Positions 25,443-33,649 of a DNA stretch of 64,000 nt are shown here, in pieces. The notes beneath the pieces were generated by a model. The model saw only the letters and a list, made by a program, of their open reading frames with translations, had not been told where the DNA came from and did not search any database. The stretch's first letter is position 1, and the number at the start of each line of letters is the position of its first letter. The stretch comes from Chloroflexota bacterium (GTDB lineage: Bacteria; Chloroflexota; Anaerolineae; J102): NCBI GenBank assembly GCA_029782215.1, contig JAKOVD010000178.1, positions 1 to 64,000 on the forward strand. Reading direction: 5' to 3'. Both the position numbers and the translations under genes were made by a program.

Positions 25443-25970
25443 TCAACCCACGTACTTGAGAACGACGCCGAGGCCGATCAGGTAGACGAAGAGCGAGATA
25501 GCCACCACGACGAAGGTCTTGCCCACCGACAGGTCGAGCCCTTCCTGCACGGCGACAAACAGCGTGATCGCAAACCAGACCATGGCCGCCGCCGCCAAGG
25601 CCACCGACAGCATTCCCAGGACGATGCCGACAAACGCCAGCAGGCCCACGATGATCGTGAAGAACATCGGCGCATAGGCGAAGCCAACCAGCCGCAAGAT
25701 CTCCGTCAGTCCTGCCTTGCCTCTGAAGATAATCACCCCGATAACATAGATCACCACGGAAAAGAGCAGCCAACCCACGAACGTCCAGGCGACAGTGGCG
25801 ATCAGGCTGCCGCTGCCCACCTTGCTCAGCACCGAAACGTGCCCAATACCAGCGCCGATGGCGGAGATCAACACAATTAGCGCCGCCATCGGCAGCAGGC
25901 TGCTGTCCTTTTCGATTTCTTCAAACGTGCTACGCTTGAACGTCAACACGCCCACAATCCGCTGCAACAT
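25443..25970 (-). CDS. YIP1-family membrane protein
   Basis: Integral membrane protein of 175 aa with five predicted membrane segments (about residues 28-50, 60-82, 95-120, 125-145 and 152-172). The N-terminus, MLQRIVGVLTFKRSTFEEIE, is the amphipathic start typical of bacterial Yip1-domain proteins; LVGFAYAPMFF is the conserved Pro-containing segment. The function in bacteria is not established. It is immediately upstream of the hydroxyacid dehydrogenase and may be co-transcribed by position only. Confidence 0.78.
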   Translation of the reverse strand: MLQRIVGVLTFKRSTFEEIEKDSSLLPMAALIVLISAIGAGIGHVSVLSKVGSGSLIATVAWTFVGWLLFSVVIYVIGVIIFRGKAGLTEILRLVGFAYAPMFFTIIVGLLAFVGIVLGMLSVALAAAAMVWFAITLFVAVQEGLDLSVGKTFVVVAISLFVYLIGLGVVLKYVG

Positions 25971-26070
25971 GGTCTCCTCCAGAGCATGAGAGCCGGACGC
26001 CGCGGCGCGATCGCCTGGCCCCGGCAGGACATTAGTTAGCGATCATACAGAGGCGCCGCCTGCCTGTCAA

Positions 26071-26859
26071 TCACCACCCACGCGCTTGGCTCAGCCTGGT
26101 GATCAGCATCTCCATGTTCGCCACCAGCCGCACGATCGTCTCCCAATTGTGCGCCACGATGTCCTGCGAGTGCGCCAGGTTATTGCGCAGCGATTCCAGG
26201 TCCTTCAGATTCTGCTTGCCCTGCGCCGCCGATACAAAGCCCAATTGCTCCCGCAGCACCGGGTCCCTGACCAGGATCTGCCCCTTGTCCGAAAACTGCA
26301 AACAGTCGAGCAGTTCGCCCCGCTCCCCCCGCCGCTGTCGCTCGTGCAGCAGCTCATGCGCCTTGGCCAGGCGCCCCGGCGACACGTACTCCTGCCAGCC
26401 GTCACCCTCGAAGCGCGCCCGGATGATGTGGCCGAAATCCATCTCGAAGAGCGTGATCAGCCCGAACAGCCACATCCGCATCGGCGGCCGCCGCATCTCC
26501 TGCATCGTCACCACGCCCCCCACGTCTCCGAAGATGCGCACGAACACGTACGGGTGCTCCTGCAGTTTGCGCACCACCTCCGCCAACGAATCGTTGTCTC
26601 CTACCACCGCCTCCTCCTCGAAAGCCCTGACTGCCTCTCGGCACAGGCCATCGCCCAGCCCCTCCCGCGTCACATAGCCCACCACCGTTCCCCCCTCGCG
26701 CAACCCCGCCACCTGCACATTCCGCTCCTCCAACACCTGCCTCACCGCCGCCGCCGGCTTATCGCCATCGAACGACAGCAGCGGCCGGGCAATGTCCTGC
26801 GAGCGAAAGCTCTCGGTGAACAGACGAATGCGCTCCGAGGCCGACACGGTGACTGCCAT
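26071..26859 (-). CDS. CBS-domain protein with HEPN-like C-terminus
   Basis: Predicted cytoplasmic protein of 262 aa starting at the ATG at 26859 (MAVTVSASERIRLFTES); the upstream open frame is coded by a simple repeat. Residues about 20-130 look like a CBS pair (VQVAGLREGGTVVGYVTREG, then EHPYVFVRIFGDVGGVVTMQEM). The middle is helical. The C-terminal part contains LRNNLAHSQDIV, an R-x4-H motif like that of HEPN domains. CBS modules bind adenosyl nucleotides and many HEPN proteins are RNases or their inactive relatives, so a nucleotide-sensing role is possible, but I do not recognise the exact family. Confidence 0.6.
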   Translation of the reverse strand: MAVTVSASERIRLFTESFRSQDIARPLLSFDGDKPAAAVRQVLEERNVQVAGLREGGTVVGYVTREGLGDGLCREAVRAFEEEAVVGDNDSLAEVVRKLQEHPYVFVRIFGDVGGVVTMQEMRRPPMRMWLFGLITLFEMDFGHIIRARFEGDGWQEYVSPGRLAKAHELLHERQRRGERGELLDCLQFSDKGQILVRDPVLREQLGFVSAAQGKQNLKDLESLRNNLAHSQDIVAHNWETIVRLVANMEMLITRLSQARGW

Positions 26860-26877
26860 GCCCCCTATTTTCCCACA

Positions 26878-27000
26878 AAGAATTTCGGATTTCGAATTTC
26901 GGATTGCGAATTGCAGGTTTCCCAATCCGCAATCCGAAATTCGCAATCCATATTTCCCATCCCCACCGCCGCGTTACGCCTTACGCAGTACGTATCACGC
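26878..27000. repeat. Low-complexity AATTTCGGATTGCGAATT and TTACGCAGTACG repeats
   Basis: Short degenerate repeats of the AATTCGCAATCCGCAATCC type (26880-26955) are followed by TTACGC/CACGCAG units. Similar units recur at 27700-27780. No coding function is apparent. Confidence 0.6.
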
Positions 27001-27005
27001 AGTCC

Positions 27006-27479
27006 TCATATCTCCAGACTCAGCACCACTTCCCCGTTCAGCACCTCGCCATTGCGTCGAAACCCCAATCTCTCATAGAAACCCTCTGGACTTGCCTCCC
27101 CTTCCTCACAACTCACCAGCAGCTCTCGCGCGCCTGGCCTTGTCCTCACATAGGCAATCAACAAGGACATCGCTTCCTTTCCGTAGCCACATCGTTGCCA
27201 GGGTCCCGCAATCATCAAGCGCCAAAGAAAGTACTTCGGCTCATTTGGATCATCATAGAGCATGACAAAACCAATCGGCGTGTCATTGGCATAGATCGCC
27301 CGAAACCACGCATACGGCTCGAAATACGCCTCGGCGATCGATTGCGCATTAGGAGCCACCATCCTTTTCTGCGCATCTGACAAGGTATCGCTGAGTCTGC
27401 AAATGCTGATCACTGTTTCTCTCGTTATCTCCCGGAAAGAAACGATAGCATCCTTTTCACCGTCTTCACTTGCCGGCAT
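27006..27479 (-). CDS. GNAT-family N-acetyltransferase
   Basis: Acetyl-CoA-dependent N-acyltransferase, 157 aa, typical for the family. It opens with VSFREITRETVISICRLS and the acetyl-CoA loop is WQRCGYGKEA (Q-x-x-G-x-G/A form). The C-terminal FYERLGFRRNGE is the conserved beta6-alpha region. It resembles spermidine or diamine acetyltransferases of the BltD type, but the substrate is not determined. It stands alone, divergent from pyruvate kinase and flanked by repeat-rich spacers. Confidence 0.83.
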   Translation of the reverse strand: MPASEDGEKDAIVSFREITRETVISICRLSDTLSDAQKRMVAPNAQSIAEAYFEPYAWFRAIYANDTPIGFVMLYDDPNEPKYFLWRLMIAGPWQRCGYGKEAMSLLIAYVRTRPGARELLVSCEEGEASPEGFYERLGFRRNGEVLNGEVVLSLEI

Positions 27480-27830
27480 ATGGGCGATTCCTCCTCTGCA
27501 TGCTCAACGCGCCCGGCTGGCGCGCCTCGCACTCTACCCCGCCTCTCTCCACCCAGCAAATCCGCCTGCCACATCCCTCACGGTCGGGAAACTGCACCGG
27601 GCGGCCACAGGAGGACCGCATCTCTCTGACGAATCCTGCATGGTTGGTGCTCTGAAGGCACCTGCCACTTGCGACTTGCCGCCTGCCACCTCAGGCATCA
27701 CGCCTCACGCAGTATGGAGTGCGCCACGCCCATGCCGCAATTCGCAATCCGCAATTCGCATTCCGCAATTCCCATTTCCCCTTCCCTCCCGTACAATGCG
27801 TGTAAGCCTACGCTCAAGAGCACGCCACCT
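27480..27830. other. Repeat-rich intergenic region upstream of pyruvate kinase
   Basis: No convincing gene. It holds a dispersed repeat at 27574-27617 (CCCTCACGGTCG, then GGGCGGCCACAGG) with a relative at 42370-42420. CCTGCCACTTGC and GCAATTCGCAATCC units lie at 27660-27780. TACAAT at 27792-27797 is a possible -10 box for the downstream gene, without a clear -35. Confidence 0.5.
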
Positions 27831-29282
27831 ATGACCTCCTCCTGCCTTCCCGCCAAAAAGACCAAGATCGTCTGCACTATCGGTCCGGCCTCCGAGTCTC
27901 AGTCCGTCCTCGCGCAGATGATCGAGGCCGGCATGGACATCGCCCGCATCAACTTCTCCCACGGCGACCTCGAGAGCCACCGTCAGGTTATTGCCAACGT
28001 GCGCGCCGCCGCTGCCGCCGTCGGCCGGCGGGTCGCCATCATGGGCGACCTGCCTGGACCCAAGATGCGCATCGGCCTTCTGCGCCAGGAACCGGTCACC
28101 CTCGAGCGCGGCCAGCCCTTCATCCTCCAGACCGGCGACTTCGTCGGCGACGCCACCCGCGTCGCCATGAGCTTCGACCCCCTGCCGCACGTCGTCAAGC
28201 CCGGCGATCTGATTTATGTCAATGATGGCTTCATCCAGCTCGAGGTCGGACACATCAACGGCGACGAGGTCCACTGCCGCGTCCACGTGGGCGGCGAGCT
28301 GCGCTCTCGCAAGGGCGTCAACTTCCCCGGCATCGACCTGGGTATCAGCGCCTTCACGCCCCAAGACAGGGCCTTTCTTGCCTTCGCCGCCCAACAGAAG
28401 CTCGATGCCGTCAGCCAGTCCTTCGTCCAGGACGAAAACGACATCGCTGCCGTACGCCAGGCCGCTGCCGAGATGGGCTATCACCCGTTGGTCATCGCCA
28501 AGATCGAGCGCTCCCGGGCCATCGAAAGCATCGATGCCATCCTTACCGCCGCCGACGGCATCATGGTGGCGCGCGGCGACCTGGGCGTCGAGGTGCCGTT
28601 CGAGGAGATCGCCGTGCTCCAGAAGACGCTCATCCGCAGCGCTAACCGGATGGGCAAGCCCGTCATCACCGCCACCCACATGATGGAGTCAATGATCACC
28701 AACCGCCGCCCCACGCGCGCCGAGGTGACCGACGTCTCCAACGCCATCCTTGACGGCACCGACTGCGTCATGCTCTCCGGCGAGACTTCCATCGGCTGCT
28801 TCCCGGTCGATGTCGTCGCCGCCATGTCGTCCATCGCCATGTACACCGAGGCCCACCGTCCGACCCCGCCATTTGACACCCTTGTGCGGACGGAGATGGA
28901 AGTACAGCCGACCGGCGCCGGCAGCAACATCGCCGTCAACCTCTTCCTGTCCTTCCAGGCCCTCCACCCTGACATGGTCTTTGTGCCCAGCCGCACCGGC
29001 GCCACCGCCCGCCTCCTGGCCCGCTACCACCTTCCCGTCTGGGTGGTCGCCCTCTGCCAGACCGAGAAGGCTTGCCAGGAGCTCCTCTTCTCCTATGGGG
29101 TCTTTGCCATCCACGAGCCAGTCCCCCGCAGCGTCTGGGGGCACTATGTCACCCAATGGGTGACGCAGCAGCAGGTCCCTGTCCAGCTTATCCTTCTCAC
29201 CGAGATGTCGGACACCGTGCGCGAGCACGACACCACGCACATCGAGATCATCGACCTGCGCGGGGAGAAGGCTCTGAACTAG
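27831..29282 (+). CDS. pyk: Pyruvate kinase
   Basis: Glycolytic enzyme converting phosphoenolpyruvate and ADP to pyruvate and ATP, 483 aa. The ATG at 27831 opens MTSSCLPAKKTKIVCTIGPA, placing the conserved motif near the N-terminus; the open frame from 27669 is repeat sequence. Visible motifs are ARINFSHG, the B-domain segment, the catalytic Lys in VIAKIERSRAIESID, and MVARGDLGVEVPFEEI. TATHMMESMI and the C-terminal effector domain (FVPSRTGATARLLARYHL) follow. It is full length and convergent with rhamnulokinase. Confidence 0.93.
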   Translation: MTSSCLPAKKTKIVCTIGPASESQSVLAQMIEAGMDIARINFSHGDLESHRQVIANVRAAAAAVGRRVAIMGDLPGPKMRIGLLRQEPVTLERGQPFILQTGDFVGDATRVAMSFDPLPHVVKPGDLIYVNDGFIQLEVGHINGDEVHCRVHVGGELRSRKGVNFPGIDLGISAFTPQDRAFLAFAAQQKLDAVSQSFVQDENDIAAVRQAAAEMGYHPLVIAKIERSRAIESIDAILTAADGIMVARGDLGVEVPFEEIAVLQKTLIRSANRMGKPVITATHMMESMITNRRPTRAEVTDVSNAILDGTDCVMLSGETSIGCFPVDVVAAMSSIAMYTEAHRPTPPFDTLVRTEMEVQPTGAGSNIAVNLFLSFQALHPDMVFVPSRTGATARLLARYHLPVWVVALCQTEKACQELLFSYGVFAIHEPVPRSVWGHYVTQWVTQQQVPVQLILLTEMSDTVREHDTTHIEIIDLRGEKALN

Positions 29283-29319
29283 AAGACCGGGCGACCGGGA
29301 CGGGGCGCCTCTCGCCCGG

Positions 29320-30795
29320 CTACTTGTCCACCAACGCCACAAACCGCGCGTACGCCTCGTCCCATGGTCCTGCTTCGCCCGGCTCGTAGCCGACGACGTC
29401 GAACGAGTCACGGATCACGCTGCGGACCTCCGCCAGCGAGGCAAACCTGCCCGTCGCCACCGCCTGCAGGGCGATGTTGCCGATAGCCGTAGCCTCGATC
29501 GGCCCCGCCACCGCCGGTCGCTGTAGGGAATCGGCCGCGAACTGGCAGAGCAGCCGGTTTTGAGAACCGCCGCCCACGATGTGCAGGGCGTTGAAGCGCC
29601 GCCCCCACAGCTTCTCCAGCTTGTCCGCCACCCAGCGGTACCGCAGCGCCAACCCTTCCAGCGCCGTGCGCACCACCTCGCCGTGCGTCTCAGGAGCCGC
29701 CTGCCCGGTCCTCTCGCAGTAAGCGCGGATGGCCGCCGGCATGTCGTGAGGGGCAAAGAACGAGGGATCGTCGGGGTCGATCACGGCCACAAACGGCCGG
29801 GCTGCCGCCGCCAGGTGCGCCAGGTCATCATAAGAATAGCCGCTCCCTTCCCGCGCCCAGGTTCGGCGGCACTCCTGCACCAGCCACAAGCCGGCGATGT
29901 TTTTCCACGGCAGCACGGTGCCGCCAGCGCCACCGTAGCTGCTGATGTTGTAGCCCAGCGCCTCGGGCGTGACGATGGCATGATCCGACACTGCCCCCAG
30001 CAATGACCACGTGCCAGAGCTCAGCCACAGGAAGTCCTCGTCCGCCGCCGGCACCGCCACCACCGCCGAAGCGGTGTCATGCGTCGCCGGCGCCACGACC
30101 TGCAGCCGGTCGAACCCTGTTTCCTCCGCCACCTCATCCCGCATCGGGCCAAGCACCGTACCCGCCGCGATCACCTCCGGGAAGAGATGGGCCGGAATGC
30201 CGAAACGGGCCAGCAGGTCCAACGACCAGGCCTTGCGCCGCGAGTCGTAGAACTGCGTGGTCGTGGCATTGGTGTACTCCACCTTCATGCGCCCGGTCAG
30301 CCAGTAGTGGAACAGGTCGGGCATCATCAGGAAGGTGGCCGCCGCCTCGAGCTGCGGCGCCCGCCGCACCACCATGCTGTAGAGCTGGTACAGCGTGTTC
30401 AGCTCCATGAACTGGATGCCGCCGGACCGCTCATAGATCTCCTGCCGGGAAACCACCTGCAGCGCTTCCGCCAGGATGCCCTCGGTGCGGCCATCGCGAT
30501 AGCAGTAGGGGCTGCCCAGCAGGGCGCCGCTGCCATCCAGCAGGGCAAAGTCAATGCCCCAGGTATCCACACCCACAGACGCGAAATCCTGGCCGTGCTC
30601 TTGTCGGATCTTCGTCAGGCCGTTCTTCATCTCGCTGAACAGGCGCAGCGCGTCCCAATGCAAGCTGCCCATCACGCGCACCCCGCCGTTCGGGAAGCGG
30701 TAGGCCTCCTCCAATTGCAGCCGGTTGCCGGCGAACCGTCCGATCACGGCGCGGCCGCTCTCGGCTCCCAAGTCCAGGGCGATGAAGTTGCTCAT
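29320..30795 (-). CDS. rhaB: Rhamnulokinase (FGGY family)
   Basis: Phosphorylates L-rhamnulose with ATP in rhamnose degradation, 491 aa. The ATG at 30795 gives MSNFIALDLGAESGRAVIGR, the characteristic RhaB start (DLGAESGR instead of DxGTTS). Other family features are YCYRDGRTEGI, ELNTLYQLYSM, LPDLFHYWLTG as MPDLFHYWLTGR, ATHDTASAVVAVP, LSSGTWSLLG and HIVGGGSQNRLLCQFAAD. No rhamnose isomerase or aldolase is in the window, but an aldehyde dehydrogenase that could oxidise lactaldehyde lies 366 bp upstream on the same strand. Confidence 0.9.
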   Translation of the reverse strand: MSNFIALDLGAESGRAVIGRFAGNRLQLEEAYRFPNGGVRVMGSLHWDALRLFSEMKNGLTKIRQEHGQDFASVGVDTWGIDFALLDGSGALLGSPYCYRDGRTEGILAEALQVVSRQEIYERSGGIQFMELNTLYQLYSMVVRRAPQLEAAATFLMMPDLFHYWLTGRMKVEYTNATTTQFYDSRRKAWSLDLLARFGIPAHLFPEVIAAGTVLGPMRDEVAEETGFDRLQVVAPATHDTASAVVAVPAADEDFLWLSSGTWSLLGAVSDHAIVTPEALGYNISSYGGAGGTVLPWKNIAGLWLVQECRRTWAREGSGYSYDDLAHLAAAARPFVAVIDPDDPSFFAPHDMPAAIRAYCERTGQAAPETHGEVVRTALEGLALRYRWVADKLEKLWGRRFNALHIVGGGSQNRLLCQFAADSLQRPAVAGPIEATAIGNIALQAVATGRFASLAEVRSVIRDSFDVVGYEPGEAGPWDEAYARFVALVDK

Positions 30796-31161
30796 GTGGT
30801 TGCAGTCCTTTGTGGAATAGGTCGCTGGTTTCCACCAAGTATATGCCAGACATCCCGCCATGCGTTAGCTCCCCCTCCCCCCATTTCATTGTGCAGAGCA
30901 GCGGCCCCGAAGGCAAGCGCAGGTTCCACAGCAATCCCCAACTGGCGTGCTGGAGACTGCTTCACTCCGTTCGCAGTGACATAAGGAGCCGAACAGCGCC
31001 CCCGCCTCATATCATGCTGAACGGGTTCTACCCGCCGACCCTCCCCATCACCCAACCCCAGTGAAGCATCTCCCGCTCCCCTTATGTGCCAGCCTTCAAT
31101 GCCGATCGACATTCCTGCCCCACTCCCGGCATGAACTGTCCCCGGCTGACTGGGCGCCTCT
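30796..31161. other. Intergenic region between aldehyde dehydrogenase and rhaB
   Basis: No gene is apparent. A stretch at about 30949-30985 (GAGACTGCTTCACTCCG, TTCGCAGTGACATAAGG) looks like a widespread bacterial dispersed repeat. I see no convincing promoter or terminator. Confidence 0.4.
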
Positions 31162-32586
31162 TCATTCCAGGCGAATCGCCACCATCTGGATATTGGTCAT
31201 CTCCTCCATTGCAAAGCGCACGCCTTCCCGCCCCAGGCCGCTCTGGCGGTTGCCACCATAGGGCATGTGATCGGCGCGAAAGCTCGGCGTATCATTGATG
31301 ATCACGCCGCCGAAGTTCAGGCGCTTGATCGCCTTGAACACCCGGTTCACGTCCCGGGTGAACACGGAGACCTGCAGCCCGTAGTCCCCCCTGTTCGCCT
31401 GGGCGAGCGCATCCTCGAAGTCATCGGCAGCGATCACCGAAGCCACCGGACCAAAGACCTCCTGATCCACCACCTTCATACCGGGAGCCGTGTGGGTGAG
31501 CACCGTCGGCCAAAAGACGGCGCCTTCCCGCCTTCCCCCCAGGGCAACGTCGGCGCCTCCGCTCACGGCTTCCTGCACCCAGCCCTCGACACGTTCGGCC
31601 GCGCGCAGGTCGATCATCGGCCCTACGTCCACACGCTCGTCCAGGGGATCGCCGACCACCATGCTTGCGCTGGCGCTGACGAACTCCTCCAGGAATGGTT
31701 CATACACCTGCTTCTGGCTGTAGATGCGCTGCACCGAGATGCAGACCTGCCCGGAGTTGTAGTAGGCGCCGACGGCGGCGCGGCGGGCAACAAAGTCCAG
31801 GTCGGCGTCGGGCGCCACGATGACCGGCGCCGTATTGCCCAGTTCCAGCGTCACCTTTTTGATGCCGGCGCGGGACAGGATCTCGCGTCCCACGGGTGCG
31901 CTGCCGGTGAACGTCACCTTGGCCACGCGTGGGTCCTCCACCAGCCATCTGCCCACTGTGTCGCCGCCGCCGATCACCAGGTTGATGGCCCCGGCCGGCG
32001 CTCCTGCCTGCTCCAGGACCTGACAGAGGAGCACCGCCGTCAGTGGTGTGGTAACGGCGGGCTTGAGCACGACGGTGTTGCCCGCGGCCAGCGCCGGCGC
32101 CACCTTGTGCGAAACCAGGTTGAGCGGGAAGTTAAAGGGCGTGATGGCCGCCACCACGCCGACGGGCCGCCGGACCCAGAAGCCGAAGTAGCCCTCCCCC
32201 GCCTGGACGGCGTCAAGGGGAATCGTTTCACCGTGCAGCCGCTTGGCCTCTTCGCCGGCCACGGCAAAGGTGCTGATGGCGCGGTCTACCTCGACACGAG
32301 CGAACTTGAGCGCTTTGCCGGCTTCCGCCGCAATCGTCCGGGCGAAGTCCTCCCGGCGCTCGGCAATCAGCGCCGACGTTCGGGCCAGAATCTCGCCCCG
32401 GCGATAGGCCGGCATGTCGGCCTGGCCGGCGGCAGCCCTTTCCGCCGCATCAATGGCGGTATCGACGTCTTCGAGCCGCGCAGTTGGAATAGCGCCAATG
32501 CTCTGGCCCGTGTATTTGTTGGTGACCTCGAGCAGCGGGCCGCCGTCCACCCAGCGACCGTCAATGTAAAGCCTGGCTTCCATCAT
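31162..32586 (-). CDS. NAD(P)-dependent aldehyde dehydrogenase (lactaldehyde-type)
   Basis: Oxidises an aldehyde to its carboxylate, 474 aa. The ATG at 32586 is preferred because AGAGGA lies 8 nt upstream. Motifs: ITPFNFPLNLVSHK with the catalytic Asn152, TFTGSAPVGREI in the cofactor loop, Glu248 in LELGNTAPVI, nucleophilic Cys282 in NSGQVCISVQR, and EVFGPVASV. This architecture is shared by lactaldehyde, succinate-semialdehyde and non-phosphorylating glyceraldehyde-3-phosphate dehydrogenases. Being next to rhamnulokinase favours L-lactaldehyde, the product of rhamnulose-1-phosphate cleavage (inference). Confidence 0.85.
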   Translation of the reverse strand: MMEARLYIDGRWVDGGPLLEVTNKYTGQSIGAIPTARLEDVDTAIDAAERAAAGQADMPAYRRGEILARTSALIAERREDFARTIAAEAGKALKFARVEVDRAISTFAVAGEEAKRLHGETIPLDAVQAGEGYFGFWVRRPVGVVAAITPFNFPLNLVSHKVAPALAAGNTVVLKPAVTTPLTAVLLCQVLEQAGAPAGAINLVIGGGDTVGRWLVEDPRVAKVTFTGSAPVGREILSRAGIKKVTLELGNTAPVIVAPDADLDFVARRAAVGAYYNSGQVCISVQRIYSQKQVYEPFLEEFVSASASMVVGDPLDERVDVGPMIDLRAAERVEGWVQEAVSGGADVALGGRREGAVFWPTVLTHTAPGMKVVDQEVFGPVASVIAADDFEDALAQANRGDYGLQVSVFTRDVNRVFKAIKRLNFGGVIINDTPSFRADHMPYGGNRQSGLGREGVRFAMEEMTNIQMVAIRLE

Positions 32587-32662
32587 AGAAACTGTCCTCT
32601 TCTCTCGTTGTGACCTTACTGTCACGGCACCCACTTTGGCCGCATTGCCGTGGGTCACGTCT

Positions 32663-32917
32663 CTATGGGGCAGGAGTCGTACGCGGCGAGGGCGTAAAGG
32701 GCAGCTTGTCCGCCGGCTGCGGCGTCACCGGTGGTTCGCCCACCAGGGTGTCCACCTTGAGGAGGCCGATCCAGTCTTCGAAGCCGTAGGCTGCCACCCT
32801 GGCCGTTTCGGCCTGGTAGCGGCCCTCGATGCGGCCGTGGAACCAGCGCGTGGCGAAGAGGGTCACCAGGATGATCAGGAGAAAACCAAAAGCGTATTCG
32901 AAATGGAAGCGTCGCAT
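32663..32917 (-). CDS. Small single-pass membrane protein, unknown
   Basis: An 84-aa protein starting at ATG 32917 (MRRFHFEYAF) with one membrane segment at about residues 8-25 and a soluble Pro-rich tail. No Shine-Dalgarno is obvious. I do not recognise the family. It precedes the aldehyde dehydrogenase on the same strand with a 76-nt gap. Confidence 0.45.
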   Translation of the reverse strand: MRRFHFEYAFGFLLIILVTLFATRWFHGRIEGRYQAETARVAAYGFEDWIGLLKVDTLVGEPPVTPQPADKLPFTPSPRTTPAP

Positions 32918-33035
32918 GATAATGAGGAGTAGGGGAACACTGGGTTCCGGGACTGCTTTGAGGACGTTCAGCCTGCCGTCGCGGGGTAGAGTTTTGCGCC
33001 AGAAGGCGACTTGTGGCATACTTGCAGCCAGTTGA

Positions 33036-33109
33036 GGGTGAGTAGCTCAGCTGGTCAGAGCGCACGGTTCACATCCGTGAGGTCGTAGGTTCGAGCCCTA
33101 TCTCGCCCA
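33036..33109 (+). tRNA. trnV: tRNA-Val (anticodon CAC)
   Basis: A complete cloverleaf. The acceptor stem GGGTGAG/CTCGCCC pairs fully with one G-T. The D arm is GCTC-GAGC, the anticodon arm CACGG-TTCACAT-CCGTG gives anticodon CAC, and the T arm has the loop TTCGAGC. The discriminator is A and the CCA end is not encoded. A hairpin follows at 33128. Confidence 0.95.
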
Positions 33110-33127
33110 CTTCGATATAGCATACCG

Positions 33128-33165
33128 CAAGACGCCTCACGCCGCGAAAGCCGTGAGGCGTCTTG
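33128..33165 (+). terminator. Terminator of tRNA-Val
   Basis: CAAGACGCCTCACG and its perfect 14-nt complement flank a 10-nt loop and are followed by TTTCG. It begins 19 nt after the tRNA. Confidence 0.75.
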
Positions 33166-33649
33166 TTTCGGGGAACTGCAGGGGCATTGGCGGCATCCGT
33201 CGATCGAGGGCTCCTTACACCGGTGAGTTTCCTGACGTTCTGACCCGCCGTTTCGGCAGGTGTCCGGCGTCTCCACGCCAGGCGCGACCCGGCAGCCAGG
33301 CACTGCCGGGTCACACGAGAACAGGGCGTTCGCCCGCCGCAAGGAATTCGATCATAGCGGTCAGCTTTGTGAACAAAGCCGCCATCCGTGCAGGGGTTTT
33401 GACGGCGGCTTCGCTTTGGACTTATGCTTCTGTGCTCAGTGAGCACGGCGTGCGCGTGCTCCTTGGCGCTGGCCATTCCTCCGGCAGCAGGGTGTTTAGT
33501 GCCGGCCCTACGCGCGCCCGCCGCTGTCGTGAGTAAGGTCTTTCTGCGGCAAGGCGGTCGCGGTGGCCTTGACGCTGTCCACGATGTCTGACTGCTGCCG
33601 CGCAGTCCCGTCGAACTCATCCCCTTGGCCGACTAAAGCTCAGATTCCC
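33166..33649. other. Intergenic region upstream of the ABC permease
   Basis: No convincing gene. Small stem-loops are visible, for example AAGCCGCC/GGCGGCTT at about 33378-33412 and GTGCTC-AGT-GAGCAC near 33433. Open frames here are out-of-frame or antisense artefacts. Confidence 0.4.

Noticed and set aside
33069-33620. Minus-strand frame ending in EIGLEPTTSRM
   Set aside because: Its 3' end is antisense to tRNA-Val, a common annotation artefact; no start site or domain is seen.
33036-33649. tRNA-Val as an integration site of a genomic island
   Set aside because: No integrase gene and no repeat of the tRNA 3' end were seen downstream.
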